The notes beneath the pieces were generated by a model. The model saw only the letters and a program-made list of their open reading frames with translations. It did not search any database and had not been told where the DNA came from. Of a stretch of DNA of 64,000 bases, positions 35,629 through 45,535 are shown piece by piece (positions within the stretch are counted from its first letter, which is position 1; each line of letters opens with the position of its first letter). Source of the stretch: Methylobacterium oryzae (GTDB lineage Bacteria; Pseudomonadota; Alphaproteobacteria; Rhizobiales; Beijerinckiaceae); NCBI RefSeq assembly GCF_021398735.1, contig NZ_CP090349.1, positions 4,793,001 through 4,857,000 of the forward strand, read 5' to 3'. The position numbers and the translations under genes were made by a program.

Positions 35629-37575
35629 TCATCGGCGGCCGAACAGCCGCTCGATGTCAGCGAGCTTCAGTTCGATCGAGGTCGGGCGACCGTGGTTGCA
35701 CTGTCCGGAATTGGGCGTCGCCTCCATCTCGCGCAGCAGGGCGTTCATCTCCTCCGGCCGCAGGCGACGCCCAGCGCGGATCGAGCCGTGGCAGCTCATG
35801 CGCGACAGGATCGCGTCGAGACGTCGCCCGAGCGGGCCGCCCTCCGTCGCCGGGACGCCGCCCTCCTCGTCGCCGCTGGCCTCCAGGGCGTCGAGGATGT
35901 CGGTGACGAGGTTGCGCGTCGAGGCTCCGATCAGCGCCGCCGGCACCTCCCGCACGAGCACCGCTCCGGGCCCGAAGGCCTCGATGGTGAGGCCCAGCCG
36001 GTCGAGATCGGGAGCGGCCGCGACGAGCCGGTCGGCCTCCTCGGGGCTCATCTCGACCACGTCCGGGATCAGGAGGCCCTGCCGGGCGATGCCGCCTGCC
36101 TCCCGCTCGGCCTTCATCCGCTCGTAGACGAGGCGCTCGTGGGCGGCGTGCTGGTCGACGATCACGAGGCCGTCGCGGGTCTGGGCGAGGATGTAGGTCT
36201 CGTGGATCTGCGCGCGGGCGGCCCCCAGCGGATGATCGAGCGCCTCCACAGCGTCGGCGGCAACGCGGGTGTCGGCCTGGGGCGGGGCCGCCACGGCTTC
36301 GGGCTCGGGCCCGGCCCAGACGGCCTGAGCGGCCTCGCCGAAGCCGGGCGGCTCGACCTGCGCCGGCTGCGGCGCCGGCCTCCACGCCGCCGAGGAACGG
36401 TAGCCGGGCGGCGCTGCCACCGAGGGTGCACCGCTCGGGAACGGGCCCGGCCGCGTCGGCCGGAACAGGCTCGGCGCGGTGGCGCCGCTGTGGGTGGCGA
36501 GCGGCGCCCCGGCCGGGCGCAGGGCGTCGAGGGTCCGCGCGGCGCCGGTGGTGGCCGAGCGGGCGCCGCCGCGGCGCAGGGCGTCGTGGATCGCGCTCAC
36601 GATCAGCGCCCGCACGAGGCCCGGCTCGCGGAAGCGCACCTCGGTCTTGGCCGGGTGGACGTTCACGTCGACGAGGCCGGGGTCGCACGCGACGGCGAGG
36701 CCGAGAACCGGGTGCCGGTCGGAGGCCAGCGTGTCGGCGTAGGCGCCGCGGATCGCCCCGAGCAGGAGCCGGTCGCGCACGGGGCGGCCGTTGACCGCGA
36801 GGTGGATATGGGTCGCCGCACCGCGATGGTAGGTCGGCAGGCCGACATGGCCCGTCACCGCGAAGCCCTCCCGGGCCAGGGAAACCGGCAGGGCGTTGGC
36901 GAGGAAGTCCTGTCCCAGCACCGCCGCGAGCCGGCGCAGCTCCGCCTCGGCCCCGGTCTCGGCCGGCAGGACCAGGGGCTGGCCGGAATCGGCCCGCAGG
37001 GTGAAGCGGATGCCCGGCTGCGTCGCGGCGAGGCGGCGCAGCGTCTCGGCGATGGCGGCGTTCTCGGCCCGGTCCGATTTCAGGAACTTGAGCCGCGCCG
37101 GCGTGGCGGCGAAGAGCTCGGTCACCTCGATCCGGGTGCCGCGCTGGGCCGGGGCCGGACGGACCTGCCCCTTCATCCCCGCGTCGACGGTGAGGCTCGC
37201 CCCCGCCTCGGCCTCCGGCGTGCGGGTGACGATGGCGAGCCGCGACACCGCGCCGATCGACGGCAGGGCCTCGCCGCGGAATCCCAGGGTGTCGATCGCC
37301 GTGAGGTCGCCGCCCGGGAGCTTGGAGGTGGCGTGCCGTTCGACCGCGAGGTCGAGATCGTCCGGCGTCATGCCGCGGCCGTCGTCGACGACCCGGATCA
37401 ACCGGCGCCCCCCGGCCTCGACGGTGACCTCGATCGCCCGGGCCCCGGCATCGATCGCGTTCTCGACCAGCTCCTTAACGGCCGAGGCCGGGCGCTCGAC
37501 CACTTCGCCCGCGGCGATGCGATCGACGAGGACGGGGTCGAGGCGGCGGACGGACGGCGCGGACAGGGAGGACAT
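35629..37575 (-). CDS. mutL: DNA mismatch repair protein MutL
   Basis: A 648-residue GHKL ATPase. The N-terminal ATP site motifs are VKELVENAIDAGA, DDGRGM and TLGFRGEALPSI. The C-terminal endonuclease motif DQHAAHERLVYERMKAE (about residue 470) and the metal-site segments SCHGSIRAG and QCNHGRPT are present, so it is a nicking MutL of the type found where MutH is absent. A long Pro/Ala linker (about 340-430) joins the two domains. It acts in mismatch repair with MutS, which is not in this window. Confidence 0.95.
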   Translation of the reverse strand: MSSLSAPSVRRLDPVLVDRIAAGEVVERPASAVKELVENAIDAGARAIEVTVEAGGRRLIRVVDDGRGMTPDDLDLAVERHATSKLPGGDLTAIDTLGFRGEALPSIGAVSRLAIVTRTPEAEAGASLTVDAGMKGQVRPAPAQRGTRIEVTELFAATPARLKFLKSDRAENAAIAETLRRLAATQPGIRFTLRADSGQPLVLPAETGAEAELRRLAAVLGQDFLANALPVSLAREGFAVTGHVGLPTYHRGAATHIHLAVNGRPVRDRLLLGAIRGAYADTLASDRHPVLGLAVACDPGLVDVNVHPAKTEVRFREPGLVRALIVSAIHDALRRGGARSATTGAARTLDALRPAGAPLATHSGATAPSLFRPTRPGPFPSGAPSVAAPPGYRSSAAWRPAPQPAQVEPPGFGEAAQAVWAGPEPEAVAAPPQADTRVAADAVEALDHPLGAARAQIHETYILAQTRDGLVIVDQHAAHERLVYERMKAEREAGGIARQGLLIPDVVEMSPEEADRLVAAAPDLDRLGLTIEAFGPGAVLVREVPAALIGASTRNLVTDILDALEASGDEEGGVPATEGGPLGRRLDAILSRMSCHGSIRAGRRLRPEEMNALLREMEATPNSGQCNHGRPTSIELKLADIERLFGRR

Positions 37576-37633
37576 CGGCGCGTAGGATAGTCCCTGCGCG
37601 GCGGCGATCCAATTGGCCGGTCGTGCCGACCCG

Positions 37634-37987
37634 TCAGGCGCGGCGCTTCGACCCGCCCAGGGAGATGCGGCCGGCGCCCCCGCGCGGTCCGTGGCTCGCC
37701 GCCGCCACGGGACGGCGGGACAGGTCGTAGAGGACGTTCCCGACGAGGCCCGCGGTCCGCCGGAGGGTCGGGCCCTCGCAGGTCGCCGCGACGCGGACGC
37801 CGATCGCGTGGGTGTGACTGCGGCCGTAGAGCCAGACGGCGAGCCGGGCGCGCGTCGCCTCCGGGATCCCGTCGAGCAGAAGCGCGGCCCCGTCCGGGTC
37901 GGCCTTGATCAGGCGGCCGACCACGTCCGGTGCGACCGGGCAGTCGAGGGCCGGGTCGTCGATGCTGAGCGTTCGGTCCTGGGTCAT
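37634..37987 (-). CDS. Conserved-looking hypothetical protein
   Basis: A 117-residue protein with a compact middle part (LLLDGIPEATRARLAVWLYGRSHTHAIGVRVAATCEG) and a basic, Gly-rich tail. No signal peptide or membrane segment is visible. The even codon bias and a clear ATG support a real gene, but I know no family. TTAACGA- and GTTAACCA-like sequence lies about 45 bases upstream of the start. It sits between mutL and the liv operon without overlap. Confidence 0.6.
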   Translation of the reverse strand: MTQDRTLSIDDPALDCPVAPDVVGRLIKADPDGAALLLDGIPEATRARLAVWLYGRSHTHAIGVRVAATCEGPTLRRTAGLVGNVLYDLSRRPVAAASHGPRGGAGRISLGGSKRRA

Positions 37988-38131
37988 GGTGGCCCTGACA
38001 GCGTGGAGCCGTCAGCGTGGGCAGTCTTGGTTAACGAAAGCTCACCACAAGTCGCAGCCCCGATCCGCCATTGCAGGTCGCGACGGGGGCGTTGCCGCGA
38101 TGCAACCGCCACCCGCCCCGGATCCCGCGTC

Positions 38132-39118
38132 CTAGAGCGGCCGTCGGATCAGCCGGGCGATCAGGCCGACGATGCCCTCGCGGAACAGCAGCACGCAGAG
38201 CACGAAGACGCAGCCCTGGATGATCGTCACCCAGGCACCGAACTGCGCCAGATAGGTCTCCATCGTGACGATCACCAGCGCGCCGACGATCGGCCCGAAC
38301 ACCGTCCCCATGCCGCCGACGAGCGTCATCAGCACCACTTCGCCGGACATCGACCAGTGCACGTCGGTGAGCGAGGCGAGCTGGAAGACGATCGCCTTGG
38401 TGGAGCCCGCGAGCCCGGCGAGCGTCGCCGAGAGCACGAACACCGCGAGCTTGTACTGGCTGGCGCGGTAGCCGAGCGAGATCGCCCTCGGCTCGTTGTC
38501 GCGGATTGCCTTCAGCACCTGCCCGAAGGGCGAGTGGATGATCCGGTAGATCAGCAGCATCCCGGCCATGAACACGACGGCCACGACGGCGTACATCACC
38601 CGGTCGTCGGCGAGGCTGATCGCGCCGAACAGGTTGCCGCGCGGCACCGCCTGGATGCCGTCCTCGCCGCCGGTGAACTTCGCCTGCAGGGAGAAGAAGA
38701 ACACCATCTGGGCGAGCGCCAGGGTGATCATCGAGAAGTAGATGCCCTGCCGGCGGATCGCCAGGGCGCCGAAGACCAGACCCAGCAGGGCGGCCGTGAC
38801 CGTGCCGGCGAGGATCGCGAGCTCGGGCGTGAAACCCAGGCTCTTGGCCGTGTACGCGCAGAGGTAGCTCGCCATGCCGAAATAGGCGGCGTGGCCGAAG
38901 GAGAGCAGGCCGCCGTAGCCGAGCAGGAGGTTGAAGGCGAGCGCGAACAGCGCGAAGCACAGCACCTTCATCAGGTAGACGGGGTACAGGACGAGCGGTG
39001 CCACGACGAGCAGCACCGCGATGCCCACGAAGATGAGGCGGTGGAGCGCCTTGTCGTCCCGACTCGTCGGCACGGCGGCGGCGATCGGGGCGGCGTCGAG
39101 GGCGGCGGTGTCGGCCAT
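38132..39118 (-). CDS. livM: Liv-type ABC transporter permease (LivM-like)
   Basis: A 328-residue inner-membrane permease with about eight to ten segments. It has the family motifs LLLGYGGLLSFGHAAYFGMASY and SYRASQYKLAVFVLSATLAGLAG-type segments, with the EAA-like loop around GRIRDNEPRAISLGY. It pairs with LivH to form the transport channel for branched-chain amino acids or related amides. It is the last gene of the five-gene minus-strand operon, 20 bases after livH. Confidence 0.9.
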   Translation of the reverse strand: MADTAALDAAPIAAAVPTSRDDKALHRLIFVGIAVLLVVAPLVLYPVYLMKVLCFALFALAFNLLLGYGGLLSFGHAAYFGMASYLCAYTAKSLGFTPELAILAGTVTAALLGLVFGALAIRRQGIYFSMITLALAQMVFFFSLQAKFTGGEDGIQAVPRGNLFGAISLADDRVMYAVVAVVFMAGMLLIYRIIHSPFGQVLKAIRDNEPRAISLGYRASQYKLAVFVLSATLAGLAGSTKAIVFQLASLTDVHWSMSGEVVLMTLVGGMGTVFGPIVGALVIVTMETYLAQFGAWVTIIQGCVFVLCVLLFREGIVGLIARLIRRPL

Positions 39119-39138
39119 GGGGGTGCCTCAGATCGCGA

Positions 39139-40026
39139 TCAGGCCGTGCGCCCGAACAGGCCGGCGGGTTTGACGAGCAGCACCAGCACCATGATCACGA
39201 AGATCACGGTGGCGGACGCCTCCGGATAGAACACCTTGGTCAGTCCCTCGACGAGGCCCAGGGCGAAGCCCGTGATTACCGAGCCGATGATCGAGCCCAT
39301 GCCGCCGATCACCACCACAGCGAAGACCACGATGATGATGTCGGCGCCCATGTTGGGATTGACCGAGTAGATCGGCGCAGCGAGCACCCCGGCGAAACCC
39401 GCGAGCGCGACGCCGAACCCGTAGGTCAGCGTCAGGAACAGCGGCACGTTGACCCCGAACGCCTGGACCAGGGTCGGGTTCTCGGTTGCGGCGCGCAGAT
39501 AGGCGCCGAGCTTGGTCTTCTCGATCACGAGCCACGTCGCGATGCAGACGGTCAGCGAGGCGACCACCACCCAGGCGCGGTAGTTCGGCAGGAACATGAA
39601 GGGCAGGCGCTGGCCGCCGGACAGCTCGGCCGGGATCGCGTAGGGCAGACCCGACACGCCGTACTGGTTGCGGAACAGGCCCTGGATGATCAGCGCGAGA
39701 CCGAAGGTCAGCAGCAGGCCGTAGAGGTGGTCGAGCTTGTGGAGCCGGGCGATGAGCACCCGCTCCAGCACGATGCCGAAGGCGCCCACCACGAGCGGTG
39801 CGAGCCCCAGCGCCCACCAGTAGCCGAGACCGACATAGGTGAGCAGCATCCAGGCCACGAACGCGCCCATCATGTAGAGCGCGCCGTGGGCGAAGTTGAT
39901 GATGTTCAGGAGCCCGAAGATGATCGCGAGCCCGAGCGACAGGATCGCGTAGAACGAGCCGTTGATCAGGCCGAGCAGGAGCTGACCGAACAGGGCCTGC
40001 GTCGGCACACCGAAGATCGTGGTCAT
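39139..40026 (-). CDS. livH: Liv-type ABC transporter permease (LivH-like)
   Basis: A 295-residue permease of the LivH family. It opens with LFGQLLLGLINGSFYAILSLG and then LAIIFGLLNIINFAHGAL, with later family motifs such as RAATENPTLVQAFGVN and IGGMGSIIGSV. It forms the second membrane subunit with LivM. It lies 28 bases downstream of the binding-protein gene. Confidence 0.9.
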   Translation of the reverse strand: MTTIFGVPTQALFGQLLLGLINGSFYAILSLGLAIIFGLLNIINFAHGALYMMGAFVAWMLLTYVGLGYWWALGLAPLVVGAFGIVLERVLIARLHKLDHLYGLLLTFGLALIIQGLFRNQYGVSGLPYAIPAELSGGQRLPFMFLPNYRAWVVVASLTVCIATWLVIEKTKLGAYLRAATENPTLVQAFGVNVPLFLTLTYGFGVALAGFAGVLAAPIYSVNPNMGADIIIVVFAVVVIGGMGSIIGSVITGFALGLVEGLTKVFYPEASATVIFVIMVLVLLVKPAGLFGRTA

Positions 40027-40054
40027 GGCCGGTCTCCGCGCCCCGAACCCACCG

Positions 40055-41284
40055 TCAGCCCTTCACCAGGGGGCAGTTGCCCTCGTTGAGCGGCCGGAAG
40101 ACCTGGTCGCCGGGAATCGTCTCGAGCTTCTTGTAGAGGTCCCACTCGCCCTTCGACTCGGCGGGCTTCTTGACCTCGAACAGGTACATGTCGTGGATCT
40201 TGCGGCCGTCCGCGCGGATCACGCCCTTGCCGAACAGAGGGTCGTCCGTCGGCATCGCCTTCATCTTGGCGACCGTGGCGGCGCCGTCGGCGGTCGACTT
40301 CGTCTCGGCCACAGCCTTCAGGTAGTGGAGCACGTCCGAGTAGACGCCCGCATGGTTCGCGGTCGGCTTCGAGCCGTTCTTCATCTGCTTGGCGAACCGG
40401 TCCGAGAAGGCGCGGGTCTGGTCGTTCAGGTCCCAGTAGAACGGCTCGGTGAGCACCAGCCCCTGCGCCACCTTGGTGCCCAGCGAGTGCACGTCCGAGG
40501 AGAAGACCAGGAGGCCGGCGAGCGCCTGGCCGCCCTCGGTGATGCCGAATTCACCCGCCTGCTTGATCGCGTTGATCGTGTCGGTGCCGGCATTGGCCAG
40601 CCCGATCACCTTGGCGCCCGAGCCCTGCGCCTGCAGCAGGAAGGACGAGAAGTCCGAGGTCGGGAACGGCGTCTTCACCGAGCCGACGACCTTGCCGCCG
40701 TTCTTGGTGATGACCGTGCTGGTGTCGCGCTGGAGGGTCTGGCCGAACACGTAGTCGGCGGTGAGGAAGAACCACGTGTTGCCGCCGCGCTTGACCATCG
40801 CGCCGCCGGTGCCGTTGGCGAGCGCCACCGTGTCGTAGACCCAGTGGATGGTGTTCGGCGTGCATTGCGGGCCGGTGAGGTCGGCGGTGCCGGCGCCGGT
40901 ATCGATGAAAACCTTGTTCTTCTCCTTGGTGACCTGGCTGATCGCCAGCGCCACCGAGGACGTCACGCCGTCCGTGATCATGTCAACGGCGTCGCGGTCG
41001 TACCATTGCCGGGCGATGGCCGCGCCGACATCCGGCTTGTTCTGGTGGTCGGCCGAGACGATCTCGACCTTCAGCCCGTGCTGCTCGGGCTTGAAATCCT
41101 CGACCGCGAGCTTCGCGGCCACGACCGAGCCCTCGCCACTGATGTCCGAGTAGGCGCCCGAGCGGTCGCCCAGGATGCCGATCTTCACGTTCGTCTGCGC
41201 GGCTGCGGTGCCCATCATCAGGGCGCCGGCGAGGGCGGCGAGGGTCACGGGCCGGGCGATGCGTCCGAGCATTTTCGTTTCCAT
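40055..41284 (-). CDS. livK: Periplasmic binding protein of the Liv-type transporter
   Basis: A 409-residue type I periplasmic binding protein. A signal peptide (PVTLAALAGALMMGTAAAQ) precedes KIGILGDRSGAYSDISG, the family ligand-site segment, and a second lobe follows. The subfamily is larger than E. coli LivK and resembles amide, short-chain urea or aromatic-acid binders, so the ligand is not certain. An ATG at 41272 (MLGRIARP) is an equally plausible start, since the ATG at 41284 directly abuts a GGAGG ribosome site with no spacing. Confidence 0.88.
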   Translation of the reverse strand: METKMLGRIARPVTLAALAGALMMGTAAAQTNVKIGILGDRSGAYSDISGEGSVVAAKLAVEDFKPEQHGLKVEIVSADHQNKPDVGAAIARQWYDRDAVDMITDGVTSSVALAISQVTKEKNKVFIDTGAGTADLTGPQCTPNTIHWVYDTVALANGTGGAMVKRGGNTWFFLTADYVFGQTLQRDTSTVITKNGGKVVGSVKTPFPTSDFSSFLLQAQGSGAKVIGLANAGTDTINAIKQAGEFGITEGGQALAGLLVFSSDVHSLGTKVAQGLVLTEPFYWDLNDQTRAFSDRFAKQMKNGSKPTANHAGVYSDVLHYLKAVAETKSTADGAATVAKMKAMPTDDPLFGKGVIRADGRKIHDMYLFEVKKPAESKGEWDLYKKLETIPGDQVFRPLNEGNCPLVKG

Positions 41285-41366
41285 CCTCCAGCGGCGCGGC
41301 GGATCTCCGCCGGCCGAATATCGAGTCGCCGTTTTCTGGCGCTTCTACGGTTTTCGCGTGCGAGAT

Positions 41367-42099
<733 letters not shown>

Positions 42100-42107
<8 letters not shown>

Positions 42108-42858
42108 GTCCCGCCCCGATATACGCTTCGACCACGCGCGGATCCTTCGAGACCGTGGCGTAGTCGCCCTCGGCCAGCACCTGCCCGCGGGCCAGCACGG
42201 TGATCCGGTCCGACAGGGAGGCGACCACGGAGAGGTTGTGCTCCACCATCAGGATGGTGCGGTCCTTCGAGACCCGGCGGATGAGTTGCGCCGTGCGCTC
42301 GACGTCCTCGTGACCCATGCCGGCCATCGGCTCGTCGAGGAGCAGCATCTCCGGATCGAGGGCGAGGGTCGTGGCGATCTCGAGCGCGCGCTTGCGCCCG
42401 TAGGACAACTCGACCGCGAGCACGTCGGCGAAGTCGGAGAGGCCCACCGCCTCGACGAGGGCGAGCGCCTCGCCGTTCAGCGCGCGCAGGACCCGCTCGG
42501 GCCGCCAGAAGTCGAAGGAATCGCCGCGCCGGCGCCGCTGGAGGGCGATGCGGACATTCTCCATCACCGTGAGGTGCGGGAACACGGCCGAGATCTGGAA
42601 CGAGCGTACGAGCCCGAGGCGGGCGACGTCCGCCGCCTTCAGGCCGGTGATGTCGCGGTCCTTGTAGCGGATCGTTCCCGCGGTCGGGATCAGGAACTTC
42701 GTCAGGAGGTTGAAGCAGGTGGTCTTGCCGGCTCCGTTCGGCCCGATGAGGGCGTGGATGGTGCCGCGCTCGACCTGCAACGCCACGCCGTTGACGGCCC
42801 GGAATCCGCGGAATTCCATCGTCAGGCCATCGGTCGCCAGGATTACATCCCGTGCCAA
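42100..42858 (-). CDS. livG: Liv-type ABC transporter ATPase (LivG-like)
   Basis: A 252-residue ABC ATPase with Walker A GPNGAGKTT, signature LSYGRKRALE (the LivG form of LSGGQ) and Walker B MLLLDEPMAGM. I place the start at a TTG (42858) with GGAGGG 6 bases upstream; extending further adds 21 residues with no family character. It is the first gene of the five-gene operon livG-F-K-H-M. A plus-strand promoter for dgoK lies in the same 211-base divergent gap. Confidence 0.88.
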
Positions 42859-43001
42859 GCGTGTCCCTCCCGGGTTCGATTTCTTGCCGCCATATCGCCG
42901 ATCCCAAGCCGCGCAGTCCATCGCAAACGCTCGTGGCGGCGCGACAATCCCCCGGGAGTGATATCAGTGGCCCTCCGTGTCACGACGGCCGCCGGACTGA
43001 A

Positions 43002-43030
43002 CTTGACCGCGCCGCGCGCCGCACTTAACT
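43002..43030 (+). promoter_or_regulatory. Sigma-70-type promoter of dgoK-dgoA
   Basis: CTTGAC (43002-43007), 17 bases, then TTAACT (43025-43030) has the alphaproteobacterial -35 consensus and correct spacing. The predicted transcript would start near 43037, giving a leader of about 33 bases before the dgoK ATG. Confidence 0.65.
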
Positions 43031-43069
43031 CAGACAATTCGTCGAGTGGCTTTTCTGAGAGGTTTCGGC

Positions 43070-43948
43070 ATGGGCGATCGCCCGGCCTACATCGCCGTCG
43101 ACTGGGGCACGACGAACCGGCGGGCCTTCGCCGTCTCGGAAGCGGGCGTCATTCTCGACAGCCTGCACGACGAGCGTGGCGTCCTCGCCCTGTCGCCCGA
43201 CGCCTATCCGGCGGAGATCGCGGCCCTGCGCGCGCGACTGGGCGCTGACCTCATCGTCGCCGTCGGCATGATCGGCTCCAACCGGGGCTGGCAGGCGGCG
43301 CCCTACGTGGCCGCGCCGGCCACCCTCACCGCCCTGGCCGAAGCCTGCCTCGAGCCCGCCCCGGGCGTCCGGATCGTCCCCGGCGTCGCTCTGCGGGGCG
43401 GTGGTCGCCCCGACGTGATGCGGGGCGAGGAGATCCAAGTCTTCGGGGCGATCGGAGCGGGCGTGGTGCCGGCGACGGCCCTGTTCTGCCAGCCCGGTAC
43501 GCACAACAAGTGGATCGAGACCTTCGACGGGGCCATCACGGACTTCACCACCGTGATGACCGGGGAATTCTTCGCCCTCCTGCGGGCACACGGGATCCTG
43601 GCCGGGACGCTCGACGGCGCGATCGGGGATGGGGCCCCCTTCCGCGCGGGTGTCCGGCGCGGCCTCGCGTCCCGCAACCTCGCCGCCACCCTGTTCGAGG
43701 TTCGCTCCGGCCTCCTGCTCGACCGGCTCGCCCCGGAGGACGCGGCGGCCCATGCCAGCGGGATCCTGATCGGCGCCGATATCGGCACCCGGGACGACCT
43801 CCGGCGGCGCCCGGTCCATCTCCTCGGCGGCGGCCGCCTCGGGGCACTCTACGCCGCCGCCATCACCGAAGCGGGCGGGGATCCGGTGATCGTGCCGGAC
43901 GGTTCAACCACGGCCGGTATCCACGCCATCTGGAGTCTGCGGGCATGA
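43070..43948 (+). CDS. dgoK: 2-dehydro-3-deoxygalactonokinase
   Basis: A 292-residue sugar-acid kinase of the DgoK family. The N-terminus AYIAVDWGTTNRRAFAVSE is the ATP-binding signature, with further motifs GMIGSNRGWQAAPYV and FCQPGTHNKWIE. It phosphorylates 2-keto-3-deoxygalactonate. The ATG at 43070 has GAGAGG 7 bases upstream. Its stop overlaps the aldolase start (ATGA), so the two steps are translationally coupled. Confidence 0.93.
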   Translation: MGDRPAYIAVDWGTTNRRAFAVSEAGVILDSLHDERGVLALSPDAYPAEIAALRARLGADLIVAVGMIGSNRGWQAAPYVAAPATLTALAEACLEPAPGVRIVPGVALRGGGRPDVMRGEEIQVFGAIGAGVVPATALFCQPGTHNKWIETFDGAITDFTTVMTGEFFALLRAHGILAGTLDGAIGDGAPFRAGVRRGLASRNLAATLFEVRSGLLLDRLAPEDAAAHASGILIGADIGTRDDLRRRPVHLLGGGRLGALYAAAITEAGGDPVIVPDGSTTAGIHAIWSLRA

Positions 43949-44580
43949 CCATCCTCGACCGGTTCGAGGCGGCCTTCGCGGCCTGCCCCCTCGTCGCCAT
44001 CCTGCGGGGGCTCACGCCGGACGAGGCACTCGCCGTGGGGGAGGCGCTGGTCGGAGCCGGGTTCACCCTCGTCGAGGTGCCCCTCAACTCGCCGGACCCG
44101 CTCCGGAGCATCGCGACGCTCGCCGAGCGCCTCGCCGGGCGGGCGCTGGTCGGGGCCGGCACGGTCCTGACGCCGACTCAGGTCGGCGAGGTCGCCGCTG
44201 CTGGCGGAACCCTCGTGGTATCGCCAAACGGCGATCCGGTCGTCATCGGCGCCACCGTCGCGGCGGGCCTTGTCTCCCTTCCGGGCTATCAGACGCCCAC
44301 GGAGGCTTTCGCGTGCCTGGCGGCGGGAGCAACTGCGCTGAAGCTGTTCCCGGCGGATGTCGCGACGCCCCTGGCGCTCCGGGCGCATCGCGCGGTCCTT
44401 CCGCCGGACACGCGGGTTCTGGCCGTCGGCGGAGTCTTGCCCGAGACCATCGCGGGCTGGCGGCAGGCGGGCGCCGATGGATTCGGTCTCGGGTCCAATC
44501 TTTACCGGCCCGGGAAGGCGGCGGCCGACGTCGCCCGCGACGCCGCGGCCTACGTGGCGGCGTTCGAGCGCTCGGCCTGA
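43945..44580 (+). CDS. dgoA: 2-dehydro-3-deoxy-6-phosphogalactonate aldolase
   Basis: A 211-residue KDPG/KDPGal-type aldolase. The catalytic motifs are AILRGLTPDEA (Arg), VEVPLNSPDPL (Glu) and the Schiff-base Lys in ALKLFPAD at about residue 130. It cleaves the phosphorylated sugar acid to pyruvate and glyceraldehyde-3-phosphate. It is the second gene of the dgoK-dgoA operon by overlap (ATGA). The dehydratase step (DgoD) is not in this window. Confidence 0.93.
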   Translation: MTILDRFEAAFAACPLVAILRGLTPDEALAVGEALVGAGFTLVEVPLNSPDPLRSIATLAERLAGRALVGAGTVLTPTQVGEVAAAGGTLVVSPNGDPVVIGATVAAGLVSLPGYQTPTEAFACLAAGATALKLFPADVATPLALRAHRAVLPPDTRVLAVGGVLPETIAGWRQAGADGFGLGSNLYRPGKAAADVARDAAAYVAAFERSA

Positions 44581-44790
44581 AGACACCGACGGCGGGCCGT
44601 CCGGTCGGGCCGAGCAGACACGGCAGAGCGTGTCAGCCGCGCCCCCTGACCTTCGCGCGATGCGCGCCTCCGCAGGCGGCCTGACCGCGCCTTTGCGACC
44701 GGTTCACAGCGCGATCGCCGCCGCGTCGTCGCGGTAGGCCACTTCACCGGCGAGGCCCGACCGCGGGTCGCAGGCTGGCGGGGTGTCGCG

Positions 44791-45033
44791 CTATCGGCGG
44801 TTCGCGATCTCGCGGGCCGGCCGGTCGGATCGGTCGACCACCGTCCGGCACGCGCCGCTCAGCGACACCCGCTTCTCGCGGAGGCAGAGTGTGATCGCCC
44901 CCGCGTTCGGGATCTGGGCAGCGCACAGGCGCATCACGTCCGGCGTGCAGGCGGCCCGGTCCGCGCCGGTCTCCGCGAGCGCGGGCGCCGTGCCGACCAG
45001 GACCGCGAGGAGGGCGAAAGTGGCGGACTTCAT
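44791..45033 (-). CDS. Small exported Cys-rich-repeat protein
   Basis: An 80-residue protein with a Sec signal peptide (cleaved after ALA around residue 20). The mature part has four Cys at 29, 37, 50 and 62 in the pattern of the bacterial Cys-rich repeat (C-x7-C with DVMRLC, then LC-x11-C), likely two disulfides. It resembles small proteins that are often misnamed cyclic nucleotide phosphodiesterases in Rhizobiales. The ATG has GGAGA 9 bases upstream. The function is unknown. Confidence 0.65.
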   Translation of the reverse strand: MKSATFALLAVLVGTAPALAETGADRAACTPDVMRLCAAQIPNAGAITLCLREKRVSLSGACRTVVDRSDRPAREIANRR

Positions 45034-45176
45034 CAAGGATGTCTCCTGAGCGGATCGGGGCCGCGAGCGGCCAAGCCTCGGCGTCCGGCGAGAACGCCGA
45101 GGCCGGAAAAGATATCCCGTCGTGCTTGTTTCAATCTGACGCAGGTTCGCGGCCGCGGAGCGAAAGGCCGCTGACG

Positions 45177-45350
45177 TCACGGACGTATCGCCGGTGCGAT
45201 CGCACCGGTCGTCGCAGGCTCGACCAGAGCCGCGCCGACGACCGGTTGTGATCTCTGGCGATCGAGCTTGTCCGCCGAGACGAGGGCGGCGGCGATCAGG
45301 GCCGACACCGCCAGCGTCGCCTTCACCACGTCCCAGACCCGCGCGAGCAT
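45177..45350 (-). CDS. Small single-span membrane protein (unannotated-size ORF)
   Basis: A 57-residue frame with an ATG (45350) that has GGAGA 7 bases upstream. It encodes one hydrophobic segment (VKATLAVSALIAAALVSA, about residues 9-26) followed by a polar, Pro-containing tail. The composition and the ribosome site make it a credible small membrane protein. It lies upstream of the Cys-rich exported protein in the same orientation. No family is recognised. Confidence 0.5.
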   Translation of the reverse strand: MLARVWDVVKATLAVSALIAAALVSADKLDRQRSQPVVGAALVEPATTGAIAPAIRP

Positions 45351-45535
45351 GGTCGATCTCCAACGGCGTCATCGAGTGCGAGCAGCGGATCCGCCTCATC
45401 AATCCGCCTGCCCCGCATCCTCGACCGGAGCCCTTCCCAAAACCTTTCCCGTGAACCCGAGGACTGCATATCGACCGTCGCGTGATGCAATCCGGTCTCA
45501 CCCCGAGAACTCGCGCAGATTTCCCGCGCAGCATC

